Notes under the pieces: model-generated | Seen by the model: only the letters and a program-made list of their open reading frames with translations | Told to the model about the DNA's origin: nothing | Database searches by the model: none | Shown here: positions 48,129 to 60,585 of the stretch, one piece after another | Position numbering within the stretch: the first letter of the stretch is position 1 | Layout: each line of letters opens with the position of its first letter | Translations under genes and position numbers: made by a program | DNA from: Aplectana chamaeleonis | Taxonomy: Eukaryota; Nematoda; Chromadorea; Rhabditida; Cosmocercidae | Assembly (NCBI GenBank): GCA_029168955.1 | Contig: JAPDOI010001572.1 | Span: 99,667 to 163,666 of the forward strand | Reading direction: 5' to 3' | DNA length: 64,000 nucleotides

Positions 48129-49810
48129 CCGGAGACCATAGGTTCGTTGGGGTGGAGACAGCGGTCCGAGAGGTGAAGGCTGTTTAGTATAACTGAGTGG
48201 GGAATGGTGAAGGTTCCTTTTAGACACGCAACTTCAAATTTTTACGTTTTCTCAACCCTCTTTTTCTTGCATTCAATATATTTTTGTCCTTAATCATTAA
48301 ATTTGAAAATTTTTTTCGTTAGGTGACCCCCTTTAGAAGTCCACTATTCTTAATGAAATGATCTGCCTATGTCATATAAAATTTGCTTTGAGCTGTCTTG
48401 GAGTCAAATTTTTTCGGAAAAAATTCTCCAAGCGATTTTTGAAAAACTACCCGTTCTTCGCTCATAACATTTTTGCCCTCTAAGATGGATCCTTGAACGA
48501 GGCTGTTCCAAAAATCTAATAAAATTTTGCGTTGAACAGTATATTCAATTTAGAAAAATACGTTTCCAATCCAATCTCTCAGCCGATTTCAATTTTTGAA
48601 ATAACGTTTCTTTTACCAAAAGCAATAAATTTTTCGTCCATAACTTTTTTACTCTGGAAGATAACTCTTTGATGTAGGTTATTTTCGGAATCCCCATAAA
48701 ATTCTGCATCGAATAGCGCTTTCAGTTTCAAAAAATACGTTTTCCTTCTTCCAGCCGATTTCAGTTTATAAGCGTTTTTTTTTCGTCTGAATTTATCGGT
48801 TTTTCGTCCATAGCTTTTTTGTGTTTGGAGATAGACCTTTGGTGAAGGCTAAATCCCGGTGGAATTCTGCGTCGACTAGTGTTTCCAGTTTGGAAAAATA
48901 TTTTCTCGATCCTTCAGCCTATTTCATTTTACGAAACACCGGTCTTTCGTCTATAACTCTTCACCCTGAAGATAGGGTTTTGGAGAAAAATGTTTTTGAA
49001 ATCTACGTAAAATTCTGCGTCGAATGATGTATCGGTTTCCTATCTTTGCTTGCTCCATAAGTCAGCCAGGACGGTGGAGCCGAGTTCCATAGTTATCTCC
49101 ATAGGGTGCTCTCTCCTTTATGGTGTAAGTAGGAGACGCAAAGTTCTCCTGGAGCCTACAACGGGGATCGGCTCCACCGACGTGGCTGACTTATGGGGCT
49201 AACAAAGTTAGGAACCCGATATATCATTCGACGCAGAATTTTACGTGGAATTCAAAAACAATCTTTACCAAAACCCTATCTTCAACGGTTAAAGAGTTAT
49301 AGGCGAAAAACCGACGTTTCGTAAAATGAATTAGGCTGAAGGATCGAGAAAATATTTCTCCAAACTGAAAACACTAGTCGACGCAGAATTGCATCGAGAT
49401 TCCGAAAACAACCTTTACCAACGGTCTATCTCCAGGCACAAAAAAGTTATGGACGAAAAACCGATAACTTCAGGCGAAAAAAATGCCCTTTATAAACTGA
49501 AATCGGCTAGAAGTTTTTTTTTTTTTGAAACTGAAAACGCTGTTCTATTCAAAATTTATGGGAATTGCAAGAGCAACCTTCACCAAAAGTTTATCTCTGG
49601 GCACAAAAAGTTATGGACGAAAATCCGGCAGTGACACCCACCCAATCTTGAAAATGACTTGCATGAGTGTTGGTTCACTTCCATTCTTTTTCGGGGCGTT
49701 TCGCTGGTTGTCACCGGTTTTTCCAATGGTGATGGTTCCCACCTTCACCTGCCCAGAGGTGAAGGTTGGTGGAGTACATGACTCCACCCAACGAAGTTAT
49801 GCCGGAGACT
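48129..49810. mobile_element. 1.7-kb foldback element
   Basis: The ends are inverted (CCGGAGACCATAGGTTCGTT against AACGAAGTTATGCCGGAG). The arms of about 750 bp mirror each other around 49120. Each arm is made of degenerate repeats with TTTTTCGTCCATAACTTTT and TTCTGCGTCGA. The left half recurs at 28626-29680 and a weaker relative lies at about 40190-40690. Confidence 0.85.
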
Positions 49811-49869
49811 GTTGCTGCCACTGTCTCTCGTCGCTGCGCAGGGCACTGCGAAAGCGAAAGTGTACCGAA

Positions 49870-51106
49870 CAGGGATGTGCGTAAAAGAAATTTTGTAATT
49901 CGTTAGTCGTTAGTCGTTCAACCGGCCAAAACCCTCGTTAGTCGTTAATCTTTAAAAATTTATGCTTTGAAAATAATCACGGTTGAGGCAGAAAAAAGCC
50001 CTTGTATGAATAGACAAAAGAGGAAGGCATGAAGAGGGCTAGTTGTAGTGTTTTTCAAAACATTCATGGCCATTAAAAAGAAACAAGTCATTCCTTGTTA
50101 GAGAACTCAGTTCAAACTGCAAACTCTGATACATATACATAATTTAAAATATGCAAACGAAAGCCTAATATAGGTGTGTTCCAATCGGGTAATTGTGGAA
50201 TTTTTTTTTGGTAGAAAGAAACAATATATGCAAAACCGAAAGGAAAATTCTCTACTTTTTCTTTTAGCTTTTTTTTCAGCGCGAGAATTATGTCATTCTT
50301 GTAGGTGCTATATGGATGTTGTTATTTGAGATCTACCCAGTGGTGACAACATTTGAGAGAATCCGCACCGACTTTGCACTGTAATTGTTCTTTGCTCCAG
50401 CATCGCCCGAGCTGAGGAAAGGCTGTGGGCGTGGTTTAGAGCTTGTTCCTCATATTGGGGAAAGACCGGAAGGGAATCAGCACCCAAGTTAAAATTTAAT
50501 CTTCCTGAGAGGTCCCCAGCACCACTTTATAGAAACCCCATATCTCTGAATTTTATGACTGAAAATCGTAAGAACGGCACTCCTTTACAATCCAATCATC
50601 GGATACATTTCCCGTCGTTACCTGGTCAAGTTGTGGCCTGCAAAAGGGGCACCGCTCCATATGTAAACACCCTCTGATAGTGTCCTCTGCAAAACTCTCT
50701 GCTGGAGCCGGTCAGTGCAGGAACAGCTTCAGTGAGCCTACGATAAAGTAGCGCGACCGAGTGGAAGTCGCATAAATGCTTCGCCTAACCTTACATAACG
50801 TTCGTTTGGGGATTAAATGTGGGGTTCCTGAACTGCGAAGCTGTGTTAGTAGAAATAATGAATACTGAAGGCTATGGTTATTTTGTACCATCCACCTCGA
50901 ACAACCAACAGGGCAATATGTACCAATCCTGGTGTAAGCCTTGGGTTAGAGCGCGATTTGAATGATTATTGGCTTTCTAACGAATTCTGGGATTGCTTAC
51001 GAAAATATTTTAAATTTCGTTAGTCGTTAGTCGTTAGTGGTAACACCCAAAGAGCATGTTAGTCGTTAAATTCGTTAGTCGTTAGTCGTAATTACGCACA
51101 TCCCTG
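49870..51106. mobile_element. 1.24-kb hAT-like element, GTACCGAA duplication
   Basis: It starts CAGGGATGTGCGTAA and ends TTACGCACATCCCTG, with a perfect 8-bp duplication GTACCGAA at 49862-49869 and 51107-51114. The subterminal parts are repeats of TCGTTAGTCGTTAG. No transposase frame was found. Confidence 0.92.
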
Positions 51107-51114
51107 GTACCGAA

Positions 51115-51684
51115 GGCCCATATTACCACCGGCGGTTTAGAAAACAACCACTGAAGTAGAGTAGCAATGCTGTAGAACGTGTCGTATAGTATAACGCCAG
51201 GTTCGAACCTACTGAAAGACTGATTGAAAGACACTAGTCAGCCTCGGTTGCCTTTTTCTCATCGATGGAATCAATTCAACTTATTCTGCCAATTCGAGAA
51301 TTATTGCTTCAGTAGGAGCGGCCTGTTACGCCCACTATTATCTTCAGGCAGCAAATCCATTATTAGCGCCATAATCAAAGATTATTCGCGCAAAGAGCGA
51401 ATTTGTGTAACCGGTGGATATCAAACAGCCGTCGCAAGTGAAAAAGATCTATCCTCATCAATGTTGATCTAGAAATGAGGCCTGTTATTGCATGTAATTA
51501 GAAAAGAAACTTCTGTTTAAGACGCACCCTGTAGATGACTCCAGCAATTTTGGAAATCTAGCTTACCCCTCGAAAACATAGCAAAACTTGTATGACATTC
51601 AGAAATCGGCATCTCTTCCTTCTCTGCTGCTGAATAGAATAAACCCTTCAGACTTTTCGCATTTTTTTCTCCAAAACATTACTC
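51115..51684. other. No recognised feature
   Basis: An 82-codon frame at 51224-51472 has no support. The right part may be 3' flank of the minus-strand exon below. Confidence 0.4.
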
Positions 51685-51690
51685 TTTATT
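51685..51690 (-). promoter_or_regulatory. Poly(A) signal, minus strand
   Basis: AATAAA on the minus strand lies about 160 bp after the stop of the exon at 51847-51903, a plausible 3' UTR distance. Confidence 0.4.
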
Positions 51691-51846
51691 GAAACCGACA
51701 TCTTGACACAGCAAACATAATGATGCTTAATGATAAAAGATGAAAAGTAAATGAAATGAAATGACTTTTTACAGTATTCACATCACGAAATGCTCAACGA
51801 CGCATAGAGAAGATGCATATGTGACCAGCAGCCGGGATTAAGTCGA

Positions 51847-51903
51847 TCACTTCGTTCCTGTACCGTTCTTGACTTCGATTTTTTTCTCCGTCGTGTCTGA
51901 CTC
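51847..51903 (-). CDS. Possible terminal exon of a minus-strand gene
   Basis: After the acceptor TTCGTTTAG the minus strand reads ESDTTEKKIEVKNGTGTK and then TGA. The acceptor, hydrophilic tail and downstream AATAAA together look like a last coding exon. Upstream, protein-like frames at about 52010-52130 (TDYSVTLIRSDLRIKSYII in one frame, RLLGYVDPFGPANKILYHL in another) may hold the preceding exon, but I could not fix a donor in a matching phase. Family unknown. Confidence 0.35.
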   Translation of the reverse strand, partial: ESDTTEKKIEVKNGTGTK

Positions 51904-51909
51904 CTAAAC

Positions 51910-52908
51910 GAAAACATTTTGTTGCTGAAATGTCTGCTTCAGAGACGCAAACACCCAGTAACCACAGTTTGCGTGGATGTTTGATACCTTACAAAAACTG
52001 AATCGGTTGCTCACAGATGATATAAGATTTTATTCGCAGGTCCGAACGGATCAACGTAACCGAGTAGTCGGTCATCCCAGAATCGGAGTGACAACATACT
52101 AGGGGGACCGGAAAGCGATGTCATTTTCTGATTATGCGGGACCCAGACACCTGCTCTGCTTACATTCCCAAATCTGCTTCAAATGTTCTCGGATGGTCGA
52201 CCAATGTTGGTTAAAACTATCCGACTATTCCTCGATCGTCTGACACTGATATTTGCTTCCACTTTCGCGCTTGACACGTTGTTGTCTAACGTTGATGGCT
52301 CTTCTGATGATCACATGCGAGATTAAGAGATTAAAACTACCCGATTTTAACTTGGAAAACTACATTTGGCATTCACGAATGTCCAATCCATTCGGATAAA
52401 CATATCACTAATGTTTTGGGTAGCAACTGTTGCGTTACTTCCCTTGCGAAACTCAAAAAGCATGTGATGCCGGATGTGTACCACTTCTGGTATTTGACAG
52501 ATTTTTTTTACCCAAATTTGCAAAAAAAGTGTTATTCAATTGCCTATAAGTCAAAAAGTCACTATAACCTCACAATGTCTTTGGCACGCCTCTGAACCAA
52601 ACAATGAGCTGATAAATGACAATCAAGTATTGGCATGCGCAGAAACGACATTACTTTCCGGTTTCCTTAATAATTCCAACCAGCTGGATTTGTTTCAAGC
52701 TCTGACCGTGGACCCACTAGCTGGTTTATTCTGCTCTAGAGACAGTAAATGGATAGACGCTCCAAGCCTCGAGGAAACGTGTGCTCTTAACACAGGGAAG
52801 TTTTGTATTGTCAGTTTGGTATTCGGTAGGCTCATGTACCTAGACCAATAAACTTATGTGTGGGTGCCGCTATTGTGTCTGGGGCTAGCTACTCTGCCAA
52901 CGCGTATG
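51910..52908. other. Possible upstream part of the minus-strand gene; otherwise nothing recognised
   Basis: A donor-like GTAAGG on the minus strand near 51990 follows a protein-like frame, but it does not join the terminal exon in frame. The plus-strand ORF at 52540-52851 has no support. Confidence 0.3.
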
Positions 52909-55900
52909 TACAATACCGCCCGCGACTTTGGGAAAACGGCAGTTTTCGTTTTCGGCGTTTTCCAGCCGCAAACCGCCGCTTTGTCATGCAATCTTCGTTC
53001 AAAAGTGGTCCTCCTGGAGTCGCTAGGGGCATATTTAGAATCAGTTTCTAGAGCTCTTCATTTCGAGCTCACACATGTCTTGTACCCTGCAAACAAGGCA
53101 TATAGGGCTAACAGAAATCAATCGAGTGTACGAAAACTGAAGCTGGGTATAAAATTTGTTGTAAATATTTGAATTCAGGCCAACCGCACAGATAAAAGTG
53201 GACGAGAGTTACATACAAGTACACAATACACGCACTACATATACCCAGCACTGATTTTTCTCAAAAGCCGCGCAAAAGTCGCGAAAATCGCTGACCTTTC
53301 AGTCAGCAATCCTTCATTCGGCTGAAAAGTGTCTCCAACGCTGAGCTCTGGAGGACATATTTCGAATCAGCATCGAGAGCTCTTTCTTTGAGCATACACA
53401 CATGTCTTACGGGCGAACAATGGCATATCAGGCTTACACAATCAATCGATTTTGGCGAAAGAAAGGAAAATCAAGTAAATTGTGGTTTTTTCAACGTAAT
53501 GCCAACGTCCAACTCCCAACAACAGTGTAAACGATAGTAGACAGCAGGTAATACAGCTGTGTCCGCGGCTGACCGACGTTTTCTATGTAAAGTGTCAGAA
53601 TTTTTCGCATTTTCCACAACCCGGAATATTTTGCCTTGTTACTCTGAGCCACATGCGCTCCTCTTTTGCTTATAGATTTACGGACAGAAGCAATGCTTAC
53701 CGTGTAGAATGTCTCTGATTCTCCATAATAGAGAAACTCGGAGAAGATTCAGAAATTACAAAAAGTGGTCTCTAGCGATATCCAATGGAGTGACGTTTGA
53801 GCCTGCAGAATGCTCTACTCAAGGAGGAGCCAGGTTACTGCTGGTAGCCTTTCCAGCTCTCTCGACGCTCACGATAAATATGTAGTTTTACTGAAAACCA
53901 GTCGTTATTTTTGCGATCCATTCTTTCTAACCCTGATTAGTTGCTATGCACATAAATTTTCTTGTCGTTTTTCTGCGTCTGTGCAGTCGCCACTTTGATC
54001 AGCCAACGCAAGACATTTATGCAGAATGTCTTCGTGATAAGGGCTCTCCCAATGGTATGAGTGATATTTGTTAAGGCTTCAAACTCAAACAAAAAGGTAT
54101 CTGGAGTCACTTCGTTCATATCCAAAGGAGCGATTTAATGCCAGTCCCTCAGCTTTGCTCCCTCTGCTTTCCCCGCGCCCTCTTTGAAAGATGTGTCGAA
54201 ATCTTCGCGCTGTAGTGTCTCGCATACATTTCTCAGTAAGCGAAGTACCTCGAAATTGATTGATTTCCGGCAGCCAGGAAATGGACTCAAGGTATAGCGG
54301 GAAGATATGGCGTTGGTGGAAGCAGGAAGAAAATTAAAGTGGGGGAGTAGAAGGGATTTGATAATATGGATAGTCCTTACAATTAGGTTACGAAGGACAA
54401 GAACTGGATCATGGAGCGGAGTAAACCTTATGGGTGAGTCTAATTGCTAAATATCGAAGGCCTGAAATTTAATGAAGAGAATTGTACTGTACGGGTGGTT
54501 CTCAAATCTTCTCATCAATCTGACTGCCGCGTTGCATCACAAACACAAGTTACGGTTAATGTCAGTGCAAATGTCACTTCCTAACGCGATGGAGTCATCG
54601 ACACAGTATAGATTGTCAACGAACGAGTAAATTTTCGGTACCAGAAAGAATTTTCGAAATTTTCTCTTCTGTTCATTTTCGTTCTGAAAATTCGTCAAAC
54701 CAAATTTTCCGGATTCTGCCTGTTCGAAAGTTTTCGAACGAAAACATTTTCAATTTTCAAGTTCGGAATCCGATTTTTCGAAATTTTTTCGAAATTCATT
54801 TCGTTCGGATTTTCTGTTTCGAACAGATTTTCGAAAAAGCCTAGGGCCTCGAAATTTGTCGACGAATTTCAAAAAAAAATAGAAATTTCGATTGGTTTCT
54901 GGAATTTCGTTTCACAGCTAACTCCTGAAAATTTCTGGAAAGTTTTTCAAAATTCGTTCCATGTTCGGAATTCTTAGAACGAATTTTGTCAATTTTCGTT
55001 CGTTCGAATCTTTTTCTGAAACGAAAATTTTCCGATTTTCTTTCGTTCGAAATTCATTTTCGAACGAAATTTTTCCATTTTTCATTCGTTCGAAAGATCT
55101 CCGAACGAAAAATTTCTGATTGCTTCGTTCTGTCGACATTTTTTCAGGAAATTGTACAACTATAATTCACATGAGCATTTATGGAGCCATCGTAAATGGA
55201 ATAATAATTCAGGCTTTGAGTAGAATTCCATTCCTGAAACTTCCTTCTGAAATTTCGCCAATTAAGATTCGAGCTCTCGATATTTGTAGCTTACTAGGGA
55301 CTCCACCCATAAGTCGTTTACTCCTCTTCCACCTGCTCAGGTTCTTGTTCTTCGTAACCTAATTCAGTAAGGACTATGCGTATTGTCAAATCCCTTCTAC
55401 ATCCCCCACTTGTTCTTCCTGCTTCCACCGACGCCATGTTCCCGCTAAGTACTCCCGAGTCCTTTTTCGGCTGCCGGAAATCAATCAATTTCGGGCATTG
55501 GCTTCGCTTACTGGAGCGATGCATGCGAGACACTGCAGCGCGAATATTTCTGACATATCTTCGTAAGAGGGCGCGGGGAAGCCAGAGAGCAAAAGCTCTG
55601 AGGGACCGGCAGCATTCGCTCGTTTTGATACATGAACATGAAGGACTCAGAATGTCCTTTTTGTTTGAGCTTGAACCCAACAAATATTATAAACCATTGG
55701 GAAGCCCTTATCTACTGGAAAGACGATTCTAAATGTCTTGCGTGTGAGCTGACCGTGGCTGCTCGGAGCCGCAGAAAATGAAGACAATTTTGTGATAATA
55801 ACAATCAAGTAGAAAGAATATGGATTACAAAAATAACGACTGGTTTTCAAAACATACATATTTATCGTGAGCAAATCGATCGGAAAGGCTACCAGAGGCA

Positions 55901-58465
55901 GTAACTCCATGGCACTCCTTGATGAGCTGCAGTCAAACGTTCACTCATTGGATATCGCTAGGAACCACTTTTTTGCAATCTGAATTTTTCTCCTGAGTTT
56001 CTCATTATGGAGAGAATCAGAGGCATTCGATGGGAATCAATGCCACCACTGCCCATAAATCTTAAAGCAATAGGAGGTTTGTTGCCCAGAAACATGGCAA
56101 AAATGATTCGGGTTCTGAAAATGCGAAAATCTTGAAACTTTGCAGAAAACGTCGGTCAGTCACTAAACTGTTTTTTTAATTCAATGCTGAATTGGGCCGC
56201 AGGGTAAATTAAAGTCGTCTCACTCCTCTGCTCCTCGCCATGACGAATCGATAAGTGAGGTGACAAAGTTGGCTTGATCCTATTCCTCTTCTTGTTTCTC
56301 TTCTTCTCTGCGCTGTGTAGCTCTGCAGCTCATGCCCCTGCATGTTGATCGAATCCACACACCGCGGGTGTGACTAAGGAGCAGTTATGGCTAGCACACG
56401 CGATGCGCGACGGAAAAACGCTGTGCAGCAAGCTCATCGTCCTTGGGGCGCGTTGAACCGAGTAACCTTCGAAAAAGTAGTCGTTGTCCCATTGTAGCCG
56501 TCCCCATACATCATTTTTTTGCATTTTATTCGATGTTTTTCTTTTTTTTTGGTCTGTCAAGCCGTAATGTGGCTTTTCTTTGAATACTTCTCTCATACCA
56601 TCGTTTCAGTGGAAATTCGCACATATTCTATACAAAGTTTTATTAAAGTTCTTTTTCTCTGCTTCTGGAGAGGAATGAGGAAATGACTGATATTGATTCC
56701 GACGTCTTACACATCAACCTACACATGGCAGAACAAAATGCAAAAAACACGATAAAGGTGGAACATCGGGCCAACATGAACGATACAACAACTTTTTTAG
56801 GTGCCCTCGGTTAGCGCGCCCCAAGGCTGGCCACGATGAGAGCTGCGCAGCGTTCTACCGTGGCGCGCGTCAGCAGTTACCACTGTGCCGAACTGCATCT
56901 GCCCAGCCACACTCCGCGGTGTGGATCTGATCCACATGCCCCTACCCTGCTTGTCTCCAGCACAGGGGATTGAGAATAGAAACTCGCATTTGAGTGAGGG
57001 GCGTTGGGAAGCGACGTCCGTTCAGCATGGCGTTTCGGGGAACGAGAAACAGAAAGAAAAAAGGTGCGTGTTCTTCTCGATCGTAACACCTGCCCTCAGT
57101 GCAAACTGGACTGGCTATAAGCTTGTCCCGACAACTCGAAAACCGGAAGTTTGATATGGGGCAATGATAATAATCTGGAAGTGAATATGGCAAGCTTCTT
57201 ATGATAGGAATTTGATTCCTGTGCATTGCGTGGAACGCTGAGATCTGATGCAAGTTTCCAAAACCTGTATTTTGAGTAAAGCATTGTTGCAAAGAGAGAA
57301 AGGAATTTCTTGCAAGGAATTGCCTGAAATATACTGGCCTGAAAATGAGCAATAGCCACGAAAAAGTCAGAGAACGGAGCAGTCTGAACAATCGGATCAA
57401 GATTTGACCCTAAAACGTGTTCCCTAGAAACAAACAATCCAGTTTAAAAAAGTAGGGGCCAGAGAAACTTGAGATTTTGGGCACGATATCACCTGTTTTT
57501 ACTGCACCGCTGTACCGTACCGGGTTCCAAAAAGCAGAAAATTTATATCTGGGATGAGGCGGTTTAGTCGAGAAATGGACAAGGCGTTGCCAGAGCTCTT
57601 ACACATTGGTGAAGATTCCCGGGGATCGTTTTCAGCCGAAGTCACCAGCGCTGCCGCTAAGCGGGAAATGCCTCCAGACCTGTTGTTTTCTGCTTTAGGG
57701 AGTCTGTCCTGAGCGGCAGTTGAAATCCTTACCTTTGCCTCCTGAGCTGGAGTGCGATGAGGGTGTAGCTGCAGCGGCAGAACGGCTAAAAAGCGCTGTC
57801 AGTTCTTAGGGTTGTGGGAATTCGAGTTTTCCGGGATTGGGCGCCCGAAGTGTTCTTTTTCAGAGAAGGATCAGAAGAAGTAAAGTTGTAGCCCTGAGTC
57901 TCAGGTCGATTGTTCCTGCTTGAGCTGAGAAAGTGAAGTCAGTGGTCTGGGACGTTTTTCAAAGCCAAATTCACTGAGGTGGCTATCAGGCAGGAAAAGC
58001 CTTCCAGACAGGTTGTTTCTGTTTGGAAGAGTCTACACTTATTGAGATCGCGGGCAATTTGAGCTCGAGCGAAGGACGATGGCTGTGAATCTGCAGGAGC
58101 GAGTGAAACGGCTAAAAAACATTAATTTTCAATTTCAACAACAGCTCCTTAAATTAGTCTTGACATACTTATATGACTCGTCCTTGACCTTTACGGTTAA
58201 TATGGGAGTCAAGTATTAGAACCAGTTTACGATATCTAGCTTCAGTTTTCAAATACACTCGATTGATTCTGTTAAGCCCTACTATGCCTTGTTTTTGCAG
58301 GGTAAGATATGTGAGCTCAAAATGAAGACCTCTCGATACTGATTCTAAATATGCCCCTAGCAACCCAAACGGACCACTTTGAACGAAGTTATGACAAAGC
58401 GGCGGTTTGCGGCGGAAAAAAACGCCGAAAACGCCGTTTTTCCCAAAGTCGCGGGCGGTATTGTA
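52909..58465. mobile_element. 5.6-kb TIR element (family A), second copy
   Basis: It starts TACAATACCGCCCGCGACTT and ends AAGTCGCGGGCGGTATTGTA, like 19974-25688. Subterminal blocks (CCTAGCAAC-type strings, CTCGATTGATTCTGTTA, and 57840-58130 matching 23700-23985) confirm the family. TA lies at both tips. A 2.6-kb foldback sits inside. No transposase-like frame was found. Confidence 0.8.
53569..56159. mobile_element. 2.6-kb foldback element inside family A
   Basis: CTGACCGACGTTTTCT at 53569 mirrors AGAAAACGTCGGTCAG ending at 56159. The arms of about 1 kb match throughout, for example AGCGATATCCAATGGAGTGA against TCATTGGATATCGCT. The loop, about 54640-55140, is rich in degenerate TTTTCGTTCGAA words. 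The arms are clearly diverged, so the copy is old. Confidence 0.75.
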
Positions 58466-58574
58466 GCTAGATGCCTCCGAGGGTGCGGCCTGTAACGCCG
58501 CCCCATTCCACGTAGCGAGACTTCACGGGCTTTAGCTACGATAGCTAAAACCCGCATATTCTTGTGTCGAAGGC

Positions 58575-59039
58575 ACAGTTTACCGCAATATTAAAAGGAC
58601 ATGGTGCGGTTGCGGTCAAACACTAAAACTACGGCGGAAGACGCCTAATTTCATTATTGATCGACAGTACAGCTGATTTTCTCTGTAAGTTCCGGTTTTT
58701 CTTGTTTTTTTTCGGCATTAATTTTGTTTCTAACTGTTTCAATATTAAAAATAGGGGCTATTCTGAGTGCGTGAGGGAAATTAGCCATTTGTTTTTTTTA
58801 TTCTGTTTCGAAATCGGGAAGAAACAGCAAAGTCCTCTCGCACACCAAGAAAAGCCCTTGTTCGTAATATTATAAGAGTCAGAAACAAAAGTAATGCCGC
58901 AGTAAACAAGAAGAAAAAGGAAAAACGGTAACTCAACCCAAAAATTAAGTGCGCTGTCGATCGATAATGAAATTAGGCGTCTTCCGCCGTAGTTTTAGTG
59001 GGTTACCGCAACCGCACCATGTCCATTGCGGTAAACTGT
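58575..59039. mobile_element. Foldback element with ACAGTTTACCGCAAT ends
   Basis: The arms are near 90 bp: ACAGTTTACCGCAAT, GGACATGGTGCGGTTGCGGT and CTACGGCGGAAGACGCC, all mirrored on the right. A half copy is at 36112-36418. Confidence 0.85.
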
Positions 59040-59697
59040 ACAAGGGTGCAAATTCTACGCGCCTTCTACGTCAAAACGAAGGCTAAATTCGACACATTGA
59101 TCTCACTGTCACCGAACCTGTATATTCTCGCTATAATTTTGTAGCGAGAAGCTACGGATTTAGCGACAGCATGTGTTGAAATGTAATCTTAAACCGAACG
59201 CAGGGATGCCGTTCGAACAGTGTTGGCCCTGCCAACTCACGGAGTGACAACCCAACACTCTGTGGCTGATCGTGGAAGGTGACCCTGTGTCCTTCTCTGG
59301 ATGACCTTGCTAAGGATAACTTTGACCGTGGAGATGCTGCAGGCCGTGGGGAAGAAACGGCGATACGATCGGTCGAAGCTGGGATCGCCTTTTTAGTACA
59401 AATCAGGAGGGGTGGATCGATCGACCCAGTGCTGTAACCAAAATTTACGTAGAATATGCGGGCGCTGTAGCGAGAATCTATGTAGAATATGCGGGCGCTG
59501 TAGCTAAATTTTCACCAACTGAAGCTTAACTTTCCGTAATTTACGTAAATTCTCGTGTCAAAATTAGACTATGTAGATGCCTTCGAAACCCTGGGCATCT
59601 CCGGCTTCCGTGTGAGGCATCTACCTACGCGCTGGCAGAGTACGAGCTACGTGCAGCACGACGCTATTGAATCACTGCTGCACTGCAAGTGCTCTAA
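59040..59697. other. No recognised feature
   Basis: A short direct repeat AGAATATGCGGGCGCTGTAG occurs at about 59452 and 59483. A 72-codon frame at 59555 is unsupported and runs into the next element. Confidence 0.4.
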
Positions 59698-59998
59698 GGT
59701 TCCGTCCATAGCAGACGACCTAGCTCCGAGTGACGCTGGGGGTTCGCATCTTCAATATTCGTTAATGATCTGACTCCCCAGCGACCACTACAGTCGGCCT
59801 GTCGCTTACGGGGAGGCATAGCAGCGCGGTAGCGGCTTGTCACCAATAAATATTATCGATACAATCGTCAACCACGGGCCATCCTCGGACACGTTGAATG
59901 CGCCAGCCGTCGAGCGTCATGCGCTAGCGTTTTAGCGCTGGCGCATGATGCTCCGACGCCCTGACGCTTGCCGCCTGTCGTTTGCTATGGACGGAGCC
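59698..59998. mobile_element. Harbinger-like MITE, TAA target duplication
   Basis: GGTTCCGTCCATAGCAGACG at the left and TGCTATGGACGGAGCC at the right are flanked by TAA on both sides. A tight inner hairpin (TCATGCGCTAGCG / CGCTGGCGCATGA) lies at about 59917-59950. It is a different family from the GGCCCC group. Confidence 0.8.
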
Positions 59999-60083
59999 TA
60001 AACCAACCGGTGTTGGGTAAACCATGATTTATTGACCACCGCTGATGCTAGCATTCCCTGCAGCACTGAGACGATATCTAAAA

Positions 60084-60585
60084 TTAAAGTCAGTGTTCAC
60101 GATAATCTTCGATTTTGAGATTAATAGCTAAATCGATTGTTTGGCCCCCGGGTAGAACCTAAATGACGAAGGAATCGAGAAAAACGCACCAGAAGGTCTG
60201 CGGAAATCCTTTACTCTCACCCCACCTCTTTACTCTCACAGGAACTGTTCGTTATGACAATGAAATCATTTGTGGGCCCGTCCTTTACAATTATTTGCTT
60301 TCTGTTGCTCCGTTGTCTTCTTCGAGGATTTCCCATAGTACTATTTTGCCTGGAATGTTATTCTTCCATTTTCGACTGATCCCATTTTCACCGGTGACAA
60401 CCGTGAACATGTTCATATACAACTGGACAACTAGTCCAGGCCAGAGATTAATGTCACTGAAATAAGACAGACGTTTTTTTAGTGCGTTTCTCGCCGTTTC
60501 TTCATGTTCTGTAACAATCGGTGGCCAACGCTTTGTTTTGAGTGGAAAACTCGGGAACGAAAATCATCGTGAACACTGCCTTTAA
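60084..60585. mobile_element. TTAA-type MITE, GTTCACGATG subfamily
   Basis: It starts TTAAAGTCAGTGTTCACGAT and ends TCGTGAACACTGCCTTTAA. It is close to 62836-63284 and to 30841-31322 in reverse (CCAGGCCAGAGATTAATGTC, TTGTTTGGCCCC). Confidence 0.85.
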
